Shown here: positions 8,279 to 15,618 of the stretch, piece after piece
How the letters are laid out: each line of letters opens with the position of its first letter
Numbering within the stretch: position 1 is the stretch's first letter
The notes under the pieces: generated by a model
Told to the model about the DNA's origin: nothing
The model's input: the letters and a program-made list of their open reading frames with translations, nothing else
Database searches by the model: none
Assembly (NCBI RefSeq): GCF_900186505.1
Contig: NZ_LT891970.1
Location: 1-26,719 of the forward strand
DNA from: Enorma phocaeensis
GTDB taxonomy: Bacteria > Actinomycetota > Coriobacteriia > Coriobacteriales > Coriobacteriaceae
Direction of reading: 5' to 3'
DNA: 26,719 nucleotides
Program-made: the position numbers and the translations under genes

Positions 8279-9433
8279 GTGATGAAGAAACTGGCCATTA
8301 TTGGCGCGGGCCCCATGGCAAGCGTTTATGCGATGCGCGCTCGTGAGCTCGGTATCGAGACGCATTGTTTTGCATGGAAACAGGGGGCGGTCGCACAAGA
8401 AGATGTCGATGTCTTTCAGGATATTTCTATTTTCGACATCGATGCTATTGAGGAGATCTGTCGAAACGTGGGCATAGGGGGAGTTCTCCCAACCACGGAA
8501 TTGACGATTCATCCAGCTGCCCTTGTGGCAAGTCGTCTCGGACTAGTTGCAAACGATCCAGAGGTTGCGGCGCGCATCACCGATAAATATCGCAATAGAG
8601 AGTTGACGAAATGCGTGAGCGGTTTGTGTCAGCCAAGATACGCGCTTGTGAGGAACTCCAGCGATATCGAGACGTTAAACATAGCCTATCCGGTTGTAGT
8701 AAAACCGACGGCAGAGGGTGGCAAGCGTGGAGTAACCGTCGCCTCCAATCCCTGTGAGTTAAAAGCTGCGTTTGCATATGCCCAGGACGAAAAGAAAGAC
8801 TCTTCCGATGTTATCGTGGAGGAATATCTTGAGGGTGGTGCAGAATATTCGGTCGAGAGCCTATCTTTCCGTGGGGTACACAGCATTATTCAAGTGACGG
8901 AGAAATGGAGTTCGGGTGCTCCGCACTGTGTGGAGCTAGGCCATCATCAACCAGCAGCTCTCTCCTTAGAGATGCGTGCAAAAATCGAAGATGTCATGGC
9001 CTGCGCTCTGACAGCAATCGGCATGCAGCATGGATGCTGCCACACCGAGCTCAAGATTATCGATGGCAAGCTGTACCTGATTGAGTTCAATGCGCGCCCA
9101 GGTGGGGATCACATTTCTTTTCCGCTCACCGAGCTAAGCACTGGTTATCCGTACATTACGGGAATGATTGAAATCGCATTTGGTGATTTCCAAATTCCTG
9201 ATACGAGTCAATTCGACCACAATTATGCCGGGATCTGTTTCATCACTGAGCAGACAAGACAGCTCAAGCGGATTTTCGATAACTGTGAGCAATATAGCTG
9301 GTTATATGAGAAGCATCAGGCGACTTCCAAACTCGAACGGCTGACTCATAATCGCGGATACGATACGAATTACTTCATCTATTATTCGCGGGACTCGAAG
9401 CCGACTTTCCTTGCTGAGATTAATCTCGATTAA
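8279..9433 (+). CDS. ATP-grasp ligase, amino-acid-ligase-like (third of three)
   Basis: A 384-residue protein. It has an N-terminal nucleotide-fold domain (KLAIIGAGPMASVYAMRARELG) and a full ATP-grasp set: PVVVKPTAEGGKRGVTVA, VIVEEYLEGGAEYSVES, HTELKIIDG and LIEFNARPGGDHI, whose Glu and Asn are the usual Mg ligands. It is of the carboxylate-amine ligase type and paralogous in fold to the gene at 4891. A GTG at 8279 follows AAGGA by 8 nt; the adjacent ATG at 8282 is equally possible. Its 3' end overlaps the minus-strand PLP-fold gene by 14 nt. I infer it and the first ATP-grasp enzyme act one after the other, building or attaching an amide-linked substituent. No specific substrate can be read from the sequence. 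Confidence 0.85.
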   Translation: MMKKLAIIGAGPMASVYAMRARELGIETHCFAWKQGAVAQEDVDVFQDISIFDIDAIEEICRNVGIGGVLPTTELTIHPAALVASRLGLVANDPEVAARITDKYRNRELTKCVSGLCQPRYALVRNSSDIETLNIAYPVVVKPTAEGGKRGVTVASNPCELKAAFAYAQDEKKDSSDVIVEEYLEGGAEYSVESLSFRGVHSIIQVTEKWSSGAPHCVELGHHQPAALSLEMRAKIEDVMACALTAIGMQHGCCHTELKIIDGKLYLIEFNARPGGDHISFPLTELSTGYPYITGMIEIAFGDFQIPDTSQFDHNYAGICFITEQTRQLKRIFDNCEQYSWLYEKHQATSKLERLTHNRGYDTNYFIYYSRDSKPTFLAEINLD

Positions 9434-10496
9434 GATATCCCATCAACTCGAGTAGAACATCGCACTCGTAATCCATATCTTCGAGAGTGTATCGTTGATC
9501 GATGGGGAGTGGCAGAATATCGCGTGCAAATCTGCCGGCATAGCCATCATAGCACGCCGCCTCATTCCACAGCAGGGAGACATAAATCTTGTGCTCTTGT
9601 AGTTGTTTCCGTAGCTTGTCCCCGTTGCTTGTGAGGAAGGGATACATGAACGATCCAGTAGAAGCTATGGGTTTCAACTCATTGAGTTCGTCCAAGCGCT
9701 TGGAAAGATGGCGAAAATTGTCGAGACGAAGTTGCCCAACTCGGTCATAATCGATTGCGCGAAGTATATTGTGGGTAATAGGGCTCATCCATTTGATATC
9801 TTCATCTGCAAATCGCTTGTTATTTTGCGCCGACGCTGGATAGAACACATTTGAGTCGCACTCGCACCTTCCAAGTACGAAATCCATATGAGCATGAGAT
9901 TTATCCACCTCCAGCTCGCGCTCGAGAGTCGCATCGGAGTACAGGTATGCTCCGTCTGCTACACCAAAGAACTTTCGACAAGAGTAAATCGTATCGATGC
10001 CAGGAATTGGCATACGGAAAAACGCCATCACCTCGTCCAAGATCAGGCGCCCGCCACACGCGGCCTGAACATCCAGAATAGACTCATCGGAAAGCTGTCC
10101 GTAATAATCGACGAGGTACAGGTAGTCGGAAGGGGCCCACGTTATTGAATTCCATGCGGGAAGGAAGTCGGATTGTGTCTCGTATAAGTTGCACTCGATG
10201 CCATATTTACATGCAACATTTCGAACTGAAGCGCATAGATACTTGGGAACCCATATTCTCGTGATGTTACGCGCTTCAATAAGATATGCAAGACAATTGC
10301 GCGCGCAGTTGAGTGCTAGCGCTTGAGAATGGTATTCCTCGCCGTAAAAATGCTCGAATTCGAAGTAGCCTCCAATTGAACGATCGTTTTCTTCCACTGC
10401 CCCTCCAAAGACACTATACCTCTGCAAGGATATGGTACTCGCTTGAAGCGTTTCGAACAAAGTATGCGCCTCAGTGTAATCGTGGTGTTTGGCCAC
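9420..10496 (-). CDS. Divergent PLP-dependent-fold protein, DegT/aspartate-aminotransferase-like
   Basis: A 358-residue protein with the outline of a fold-type I PLP enzyme but low similarity to standard DegT enzymes. LNCARNCLAYLIEA matches the cofactor-phosphate helix, YLYLVDYYGQLSD and GGRLILDEVMAFF supply the pyridine-binding Asp (Asp154), and YSCRKFFGVADGAYLY supplies the likely Schiff-base Lys (Lys175). I infer it binds PLP and acts on a sugar or a small amine, but cannot name the reaction. It is transcribed against its neighbours: convergent with the third ATP-grasp gene (14-nt overlap) and divergent from rmlC. The start is uncertain. The GTG at 10496 has no ribosome-binding site, whereas a TTG at 10460 has GAGG 8 nt upstream and would give 346 residues. 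Confidence 0.72.
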   Translation of the reverse strand: MAKHHDYTEAHTLFETLQASTISLQRYSVFGGAVEENDRSIGGYFEFEHFYGEEYHSQALALNCARNCLAYLIEARNITRIWVPKYLCASVRNVACKYGIECNLYETQSDFLPAWNSITWAPSDYLYLVDYYGQLSDESILDVQAACGGRLILDEVMAFFRMPIPGIDTIYSCRKFFGVADGAYLYSDATLERELEVDKSHAHMDFVLGRCECDSNVFYPASAQNNKRFADEDIKWMSPITHNILRAIDYDRVGQLRLDNFRHLSKRLDELNELKPIASTGSFMYPFLTSNGDKLRKQLQEHKIYVSLLWNEAACYDGYAGRFARDILPLPIDQRYTLEDMDYECDVLLELMGYLNRD

Positions 10497-10556
10497 CGTG
10501 GACGGGGACGCATGATACTATTTTATAGAAACCAATGAAACGGAGTAGTGCAAGAG

Positions 10557-11129
10557 ATGCAAGACCAGGTAGAATCGTGTAACTTTGTTTTTTCTCCAAC
10601 CTCCATTGAGGGGGTTGTCATCATTGATACTGCCATATTCGGTGATAAACGCGGCTCTTTCATGGAGACCTACAAGCGTTCCGATTTCTCTAAAGCTGGT
10701 ATAGACGCGCAGTTTGTTCAGACCAATGAGTCGAGCAGTACCCGTGGTGTGTTGCGGGGGCTTCATTTTCAAATTAACCATCCGCAAGCAAAGCTCGTTA
10801 GAGTCGTATCTGGCGAAGTGTTCGACGTATGCGTCGATCTTCGACCGGGTAGTCCGACGTTTGGCGCGTGGGAAGGAGCTGTTCTATCTGACGAGAATCA
10901 CCGACAACTTTTTATCCCGCGTGGTTTCGCCCATGGTTTCTACGTCCTGTCGGAGACCGCCAAGTTCAGCTATCAATGCGATGACGAGTATCACCCGAAT
11001 GATGAAGGCGGCATTCGTTGGGACGATCCGGAGATAGGTATCGAATGGCCTTTGTTACCGAGTGCTGAAGTAGTGCTCTCTCAAAAGGATCGCTCTCATC
11101 CCAAGCTCTCTGAGCTCCACATTTTTTAG
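10557..11129 (+). CDS. rfbC: dTDP-4-dehydrorhamnose 3,5-epimerase (RmlC/RfbC)
   Basis: A 190-residue cupin enzyme. It has the hallmark GDKRGSFMETYKRSDF, QTNESSSTRGVLRGLHFQ with the catalytic His (about residue 70), VRVVSGEVFDVCVDLRPGSPTFG, FIPRGFAHGFYVL and GIRWDDPEIGIEWP. RmlC epimerises C3 and C5 of dTDP-4-keto-6-deoxyglucose on the way to dTDP-L-rhamnose. The ATG at 10557 lies 11 nt after GGAG; a GTG at 10548 is only 2 nt from it and less likely. It starts the second plus-strand operon. RmlA, RmlB and RmlD are absent here, so they must be encoded elsewhere, or the epimerase serves another 6-deoxysugar route. It shares its substrate with the two aminotransferases of the locus. Confidence 0.93.
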   Translation: MQDQVESCNFVFSPTSIEGVVIIDTAIFGDKRGSFMETYKRSDFSKAGIDAQFVQTNESSSTRGVLRGLHFQINHPQAKLVRVVSGEVFDVCVDLRPGSPTFGAWEGAVLSDENHRQLFIPRGFAHGFYVLSETAKFSYQCDDEYHPNDEGGIRWDDPEIGIEWPLLPSAEVVLSQKDRSHPKLSELHIF

Positions 11130-11165
11130 TGATTGCCTGTATTGGGTGCTAAAGAAGGCGTTCGA

Positions 11166-11552
11166 ATGAGTCCTAGTTCTGGTAATGGGCATCTGATGTT
11201 AGGCTTGCACCTATTGCTTGCCGTCTTTTCTTTCAGCGGCATTATGAGCAAGCTTGCGTCAGGCTTTCCGTTCATGAGTTTAGAATTTATCGCCTGCTAC
11301 GGAGGCATGATTGCAATTCTGGGCGTGTATGCAATAGGCTGGCAGCAGGTAATTAAGCGAATTCCCCTTACGACTGCCTACGCCAACCGAGCCATAACAA
11401 TTGTTTGGGGCATCGTATGGGGATTCCTTTTCTTCGGTGAGGATATATCCGTTTATAAAATTGTTGGCGCCGGTATTGTTTTGGCTGGCGTTCTGGTATT
11501 TGCGCTGGCTGGGAGCGAGGAAGCGGAGAACGCGGATGGAGGCGCACGATGA
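11166..11552 (+). CDS. EmrE-like small membrane protein (ArnE/ArnF type), first subunit
   Basis: A 128-residue protein with four hydrophobic helices (about residues 8-30, 36-62, 68-90, 95-118) and short loops, the plan of small drug/metabolite-superfamily transporters. The PLTTAYANRAITIVWG and GEDISVYKIVGAGIVLAGV segments match the helix 3 and 4 pattern of that superfamily. The ATG at 11166 follows AAAGAAGG by 7 nt; an upstream TTG at 11133 lacks support. The stop overlaps the next start as ATGA, so the two proteins are probably made in equal amounts. In the Arn pathway two such proteins (ArnE and ArnF) flip undecaprenyl-phosphate-aminoarabinose. I infer the same role here for the lipid-linked amino sugar. 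Confidence 0.78.
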   Translation: MSPSSGNGHLMLGLHLLLAVFSFSGIMSKLASGFPFMSLEFIACYGGMIAILGVYAIGWQQVIKRIPLTTAYANRAITIVWGIVWGFLFFGEDISVYKIVGAGIVLAGVLVFALAGSEEAENADGGAR

Positions 11553-11902
11553 GTGAGCCGCTGATTACATGCGTTGGCATATCCTTGTTTGGCGTGTTTA
11601 TAGGTGGAATCTCGCAGGTGTTATTGAAACTGTCTGCCGTAAAGAAACATTGCAATCGTGTCGCCGAATACATTAATCCGCTCGTCATGGGGGCTTACAC
11701 TTTGTTCATCGCATCAACGCTGCTCTCTACGTTGGCCTATCGGGTGGTCCCACTCTCAATGGGGCCAATATTAGATGCGACTGGATATATCTACGTAACA
11801 GTTTTTGGAGTGCTCATTTTTCATGAACGCCTAGATCGTCGTAAGGTTATCGCGCTAGGACTGATATTGACCGGTATCGTGATTTATTCCTTTGGATTGT
11901 AG
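11549..11902 (+). CDS. EmrE-like small membrane protein (ArnE/ArnF type), second subunit
   Basis: A 117-residue protein with four helices. It shows the signature GISQVLLKLSAVKK in helix 1, LAYRVVPLSMGPILDATGYIYV in helix 3 and HERLDRRKVIALGLILTGI leading into helix 4, as in EmrE/ArnF-like transporters. It overlaps the first subunit by 4 nt (ATGA) and is followed after 8 nt by the Wzx-type flippase. The two small proteins are clearly different from each other, so a heterodimer is likely, as proposed for ArnE/ArnF. The substrate is inferred from the neighbouring ArnC-like transferase and YfhO-type protein. A multidrug-efflux role is less likely in this context. Confidence 0.8.
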   Translation: MSEPLITCVGISLFGVFIGGISQVLLKLSAVKKHCNRVAEYINPLVMGAYTLFIASTLLSTLAYRVVPLSMGPILDATGYIYVTVFGVLIFHERLDRRKVIALGLILTGIVIYSFGL

Positions 11903-11910
11903 GTTTGCTG

Positions 11911-13362
11911 ATGGATAGCGGCTTGAAAAAAAAGACCATTACGTCGCTGTTCTGGAAACTTTTCGAGCAGGGTGGCGCAGCGGCAATTACCCTTATCGTT
12001 CAAATCGTTATGGCGCGTCTACTGGCCCCTGCGGAATTCGGCCTGCTTGCAATCATGTTGGTGTTTGTCAACTTAGGGAATGTCATAGTCCAGTCTGGAC
12101 TTAACACCGCAATTGTCCAGGGCGCTGATATCGAAGACGATGATTGTTCAACTGTATTCTGGATGTGTCTCGCAATTTCGTTCGTACTGTATGCAATAGT
12201 TTTCTTTTTCTCTCCCGCCATTGCAGGCTTCTATCGTATGCCCCAGATTATCTGGCCGCTTAGGATCCTCACGCTTATATTCTTCATCAATGCGTACAAC
12301 TCAATTCAAGAAGCCATAGTCGCTCGTGGTCTGCAATTCCGCAAGACGTTTCGGGCTACAGTGGTTGCTGGTATCGTGTCGGGGGGCGTTGGAATAACAG
12401 CCGCTCTATTGGGGTCGGGTCTTTGGGCGCTTGTTGTCCAGCAGTTGCTTTATCAGCTTTGCAAATGCATCGTTTTGGCATCTCAGGTGGCCTGGAAACC
12501 TCGCATGGTTATGAATGTCGCGCGAGGTCGACATATGATGGCGTTTGGCTGGAAGCTGCTGGCATCGGGGCTCCTCGACCAAGGCTATCAGAGCATCTCA
12601 GATCTGATCATCGGAAAACTGTTCACCGATGTTGATCTCGGTTTGGTTTCTCAGGGCAAGAAGTATCCACAAGCACTCGGAGTTACGCTAGACGGAGCGA
12701 TTCAGCCGGTTATGCTTTCCGCTGTTGCTCATGTGCAAAAGAGCGCTCATGAGGTAAAGCGTCTCGCTCGGCGTGCTCTTAAGACCAGTACGCTGCTGAT
12801 AGTTCCGGCGATGACGCTATTCGCTGTTGTTGCAGAGCCTTTGGTGCTTGTGCTGCTGGGCGAGCAATGGCTTCCGTGCGTTCCGTATCTTCAAATGTAT
12901 TGTTTTGTGTATGCCCTATTGCCCATCCATACAACTAATCTCCAGGTCCTCAACGGAGTTGGTCGTAGTGACTTATTTTTATTGCTTGAAGTGATAAAAG
13001 TCGTCGTCAGTTTGGTTATCCTGGGTTTTACGGCTTTTGTACTTGGGAATTTGCACGCTATCGTTGCAGGATATGTTCTCAATGGTATTGTCTGCACATT
13101 CATAAATGCATTTCCGAGCAAACGTGTAATTGGTTACTCATATTCCGAGCAAATCAGAGATATCTGTCCGGCGTTCATCTTGTCGGCCATCTCAGCTGCT
13201 ATCGCCTACTCACTGACGGCCTTTGAGCTCCCGGCATTTTCAATGGTGTGCTTGCAATCTGCGGTAATGTTATCGATATATGTGATTGTCGCACGTGCAC
13301 TGCGTATCGAGGCATTCATGTATTTACTGAATACGGTAAAAGACCATATCATACGAAAGTAG
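11911..13362 (+). CDS. Wzx-type polysaccharide flippase (MOP superfamily, WzxC-like)
   Basis: A 483-residue protein with about 12-14 hydrophobic helices. The opening SLFWKLFEQGGAAAITLIVQ and MARLLAPAEFGLLAIMLVF is typical of WzxC/TuaB-like exporters, as are IVARGLQFRKTFRAT and ISDLIIGKLFTDVDLGLVSQ. These proteins flip undecaprenyl-pyrophosphate-linked repeat units across the membrane. The ATG at 11911 is preceded by TAGG at 7 nt; an in-frame TTG lies 6 nt earlier. With an EmrE-like pair next to it, the cell appears to flip two kinds of lipid-linked sugar: whole repeat units (Wzx) and single sugars (the pair). No Wzy polymerase is recognisable in the window. Confidence 0.9.
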   Translation: MDSGLKKKTITSLFWKLFEQGGAAAITLIVQIVMARLLAPAEFGLLAIMLVFVNLGNVIVQSGLNTAIVQGADIEDDDCSTVFWMCLAISFVLYAIVFFFSPAIAGFYRMPQIIWPLRILTLIFFINAYNSIQEAIVARGLQFRKTFRATVVAGIVSGGVGITAALLGSGLWALVVQQLLYQLCKCIVLASQVAWKPRMVMNVARGRHMMAFGWKLLASGLLDQGYQSISDLIIGKLFTDVDLGLVSQGKKYPQALGVTLDGAIQPVMLSAVAHVQKSAHEVKRLARRALKTSTLLIVPAMTLFAVVAEPLVLVLLGEQWLPCVPYLQMYCFVYALLPIHTTNLQVLNGVGRSDLFLLLEVIKVVVSLVILGFTAFVLGNLHAIVAGYVLNGIVCTFINAFPSKRVIGYSYSEQIRDICPAFILSAISAAIAYSLTAFELPAFSMVCLQSAVMLSIYVIVARALRIEAFMYLLNTVKDHIIRK

Positions 13363-13432
13363 GGTGATTGGCGGCTGCCAGTTTTAGAGCTTGGCGTGCT
13401 GTGCTGGTCGCAGTGCTGGTAGGGAGTTAACA

Positions 13433-14542
13433 TTGTCTGATGAACCTATATTGGTGGCACGGTCCTCGATGCCCCCCTTGGAAGAGTACGTTCGAGAGAT
13501 CAGCCCTCTCTGGGAATCACATTGGCTGACCAATATGGGAGAGAAGCATCACGAACTCGAGAATCAGCTCAAACACTATCTTGACGTTGAGAACATCGCT
13601 CTCTTTGTAAACGGGCACAATGCTTTAGAGTGCGTAATTGAGGCGATGGGGTTGCATGGGAAAGTTATCACCACCCCCTATACGTTTGCCTCTACAACGC
13701 ACGCTATCGTGCGCAAGGGTTTGACTCCCGTGTTCGCTGATATCCGGTTTGACAACTACACCCTTGATCCTGAAAGGATTGAAGAGATCATCGATGAGGA
13801 TACGTGTGCGATTATGCCCGTGCACGTTTACGGCGGTCTTTGCGATGTCGATGCGATTCGGGATATCGCACAGCATCATGGACTAAAAGTTATCTACGAT
13901 GCAGCGCATGCATTTGGGGTTAAGTTGGGAGAGACCTCTGCGGCAGCTTTTGGCGATGCCTCTATGTTCTCATTCCATGCTACTAAAGTCTTCCATACCA
14001 TTGAGGGCGGAGCCGTGTGCTTTAGAGATCCCGCATTGCGTAAGCTGCTTGATGATTGGAAGAATTTCGGCATCACGGGCCCCGAGGACGTTGAGTACGT
14101 AGGCGGTAACGCCAAGATGAACGAGTTCTGCGCTGCAATGGGGATCTGTAATCTAAGGCACCTAGATGGTGAAATTGCCCGTCGCAAGCTTGTGTGCGAA
14201 CGCTACTGGGAGCGCCTCGAGGGTTATCGTGGAATTAAACTCACCAAACCGGCGCAAAACGTTATCTCGAATTATGCCTATATGCCCGTTGTATTTGAAG
14301 ATTGTTTTGGTGCAACACGTGATGACGTGTTCGAAGCACTCAAACAGAATAATGTCTTTGCCAGAAAATATTTCTATCCACTTACTACCGATTTTGCATG
14401 CTATCGCGGTCAGTTTACATGCAATACGCCTATTGCGGAGTTCGTATCCTCGCACGTGCTCACACTCCCTTTGTTCGCTGATTTGCCTGTTGCGGAGGTC
14501 GACCGCATCTGCGATATCGTTCTCGGGTGCGCGCGCAAATAA
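13433..14542 (+). CDS. dTDP-4-amino-4,6-dideoxyglucose transaminase (VioA-like)
   Basis: A 369-residue DegT-family aminotransferase that follows E. coli VioA closely: SSMPPLEEY, WESHWLTNMGEKHHELE, KVITTPYTFASTTHAI, MPVHVYGGLCDVD, YDAAHAFGVK, and the PLP lysine in FSFHATKVFHTIEGGAV (Lys185). VioA aminates dTDP-4-keto-6-deoxyglucose to dTDP-Qui4N, the C4 epimer of the WecE product. I chose the TTG at 13433, which has AGGGAG 6 nt upstream; an earlier TTG at 13391 has no site. The usual partner VioB N-acetyltransferase is not present. Together with wecE, the locus would make two different 4-amino-4,6-dideoxyhexoses from one intermediate. A paralogue with different stereochemistry cannot be excluded. 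Confidence 0.87.
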   Translation: MSDEPILVARSSMPPLEEYVREISPLWESHWLTNMGEKHHELENQLKHYLDVENIALFVNGHNALECVIEAMGLHGKVITTPYTFASTTHAIVRKGLTPVFADIRFDNYTLDPERIEEIIDEDTCAIMPVHVYGGLCDVDAIRDIAQHHGLKVIYDAAHAFGVKLGETSAAAFGDASMFSFHATKVFHTIEGGAVCFRDPALRKLLDDWKNFGITGPEDVEYVGGNAKMNEFCAAMGICNLRHLDGEIARRKLVCERYWERLEGYRGIKLTKPAQNVISNYAYMPVVFEDCFGATRDDVFEALKQNNVFARKYFYPLTTDFACYRGQFTCNTPIAEFVSSHVLTLPLFADLPVAEVDRICDIVLGCARK

Positions 14543-14557
14543 AGGGGGAGGAGAGCA

Positions 14558-15517
14558 GTGGAGAACCCTGTCATTTCGATAATCGTCACTGTGTATAACC
14601 ATGAGCGCTATATTGAGCGTTGTCTGCGAAGCATAGCGATGCAGGAGTGCGAGTATCCCTTTGAAGTGTTTATCGGGGAGGATTGCTCTCCCGATAACAC
14701 GCGAGCGGTCATGAAGCGTATCGAGCCTGAATTTCCCGGTAATTTTCACTTCCTATATCGCGAACATAATCTCGGCGATGATAACAATACTGACTTGTTG
14801 CGCCGATGCACGGGAAAGTATCTTGCCATTTGTGAAGGGGATGACTTTTGGACCGATAAACGCAAACTCCAAAACCAAGTATCGTTTCTCGAGGGGCATC
14901 CTGATTACATCGCCGGCTTTCATCACTGCACGGTCGTAGGGGAGGACTCCCTTCCAAATGGTGAAAAGTATCCTGATTGTCTTAAGGATGACTACTCGTT
15001 CAAGGAGTTTTTCTACTGCACGATGCCAGGGCAAACTGCCTCTTTTATGGTTCGTCGCGTGAAATACGAAACGGAAAAAAAGAAGTTTCTCGCGTGTAAG
15101 CAATTCGATCGTTATCCCGAAGACCGAAGGAATGCTTTCATCCTTCTCGCGAACGGCAAAGTAAAGGTATTTCAGGAAACGTGGAGTGCGTATCGCCATG
15201 TTGTTACCGGTGGAACGAGTTATTCCTCGCGAGTAAAGGTGAATGAGGCCTATGCTCGCAACGAGGTGATGTTCGGAAAGACGCTCATGGACTATTCAGA
15301 GATCGTTCATAACGATGAGGCTTATAGAGCCGCTCGAAGGTTCTATTATCGAGTCCTTTTGAAATGGAGCGTCGGGTCGGTTAGGATTTACCCGCTCTCA
15401 CATTCGCTGCTCGAAGTTCTGAGGCAACGCGATGCCATCATGCTTTTGCTCGGCGTTGTTCAGTGGTACGCCGTCTTGGGCATGCGTAGCTTTCTTGGGC
15501 GTGGGGTAACCTTGTAA
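14558..15517 (+). CDS. Glycosyltransferase family 2
   Basis: A 319-residue GT-A-fold enzyme with ISIIVTVYNHERYIERCLRS at the N-terminus, GEDCSPDNTRAVM, and the DxD-containing CEGDDFWTDKRKLQNQVSFL. The C-terminal third is not typical of a membrane-anchored polyprenyl-phosphate type, but a hydrophobic stretch near residues 288-305 may bind the membrane. It should add one sugar to the growing lipid-linked repeat unit in the cytoplasm. The GTG at 14558 follows a long purine run (GGGGGAGGAG), and the gene begins 15 nt after the VioA-like gene, which makes a Qui4N transferase a natural guess. The donor cannot be read from the sequence. Confidence 0.9.
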   Translation: MENPVISIIVTVYNHERYIERCLRSIAMQECEYPFEVFIGEDCSPDNTRAVMKRIEPEFPGNFHFLYREHNLGDDNNTDLLRRCTGKYLAICEGDDFWTDKRKLQNQVSFLEGHPDYIAGFHHCTVVGEDSLPNGEKYPDCLKDDYSFKEFFYCTMPGQTASFMVRRVKYETEKKKFLACKQFDRYPEDRRNAFILLANGKVKVFQETWSAYRHVVTGGTSYSSRVKVNEAYARNEVMFGKTLMDYSEIVHNDEAYRAARRFYYRVLLKWSVGSVRIYPLSHSLLEVLRQRDAIMLLLGVVQWYAVLGMRSFLGRGVTL

Positions 15518-15618
15518 ATTCGGTACGTGAAGTATCCTTTCCATAGGATGCGCTCTTTTCGAGCATTTGACTCAAGTACAATTTTCTTAGTTTGGTTGTA
15601 TTCAGATCGGGGGTAGAG

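Noticed and set aside
10313..10528. Small frames overlapping the divergent start region of the PLP-fold gene and rmlC
   Set aside because: They are shadows of the PLP-fold gene, which has clear cofactor motifs in its own frame.
11911..13362. Wzy polymerase as an alternative call for the large membrane protein
   Set aside because: The opening motif and helix pattern match Wzx/WzxC exporters, and there is no large periplasmic loop of the Wzy type.
15545..15605. Promoter (TTGACT at 15567) and hairpin before the ricin-repeat gene
   Set aside because: No -10 box at 16-18 nt spacing; TACAAT is only 5 nt away. The GCTC/GAGC stem is just 4 bp. Too weak to list as a regulatory site.
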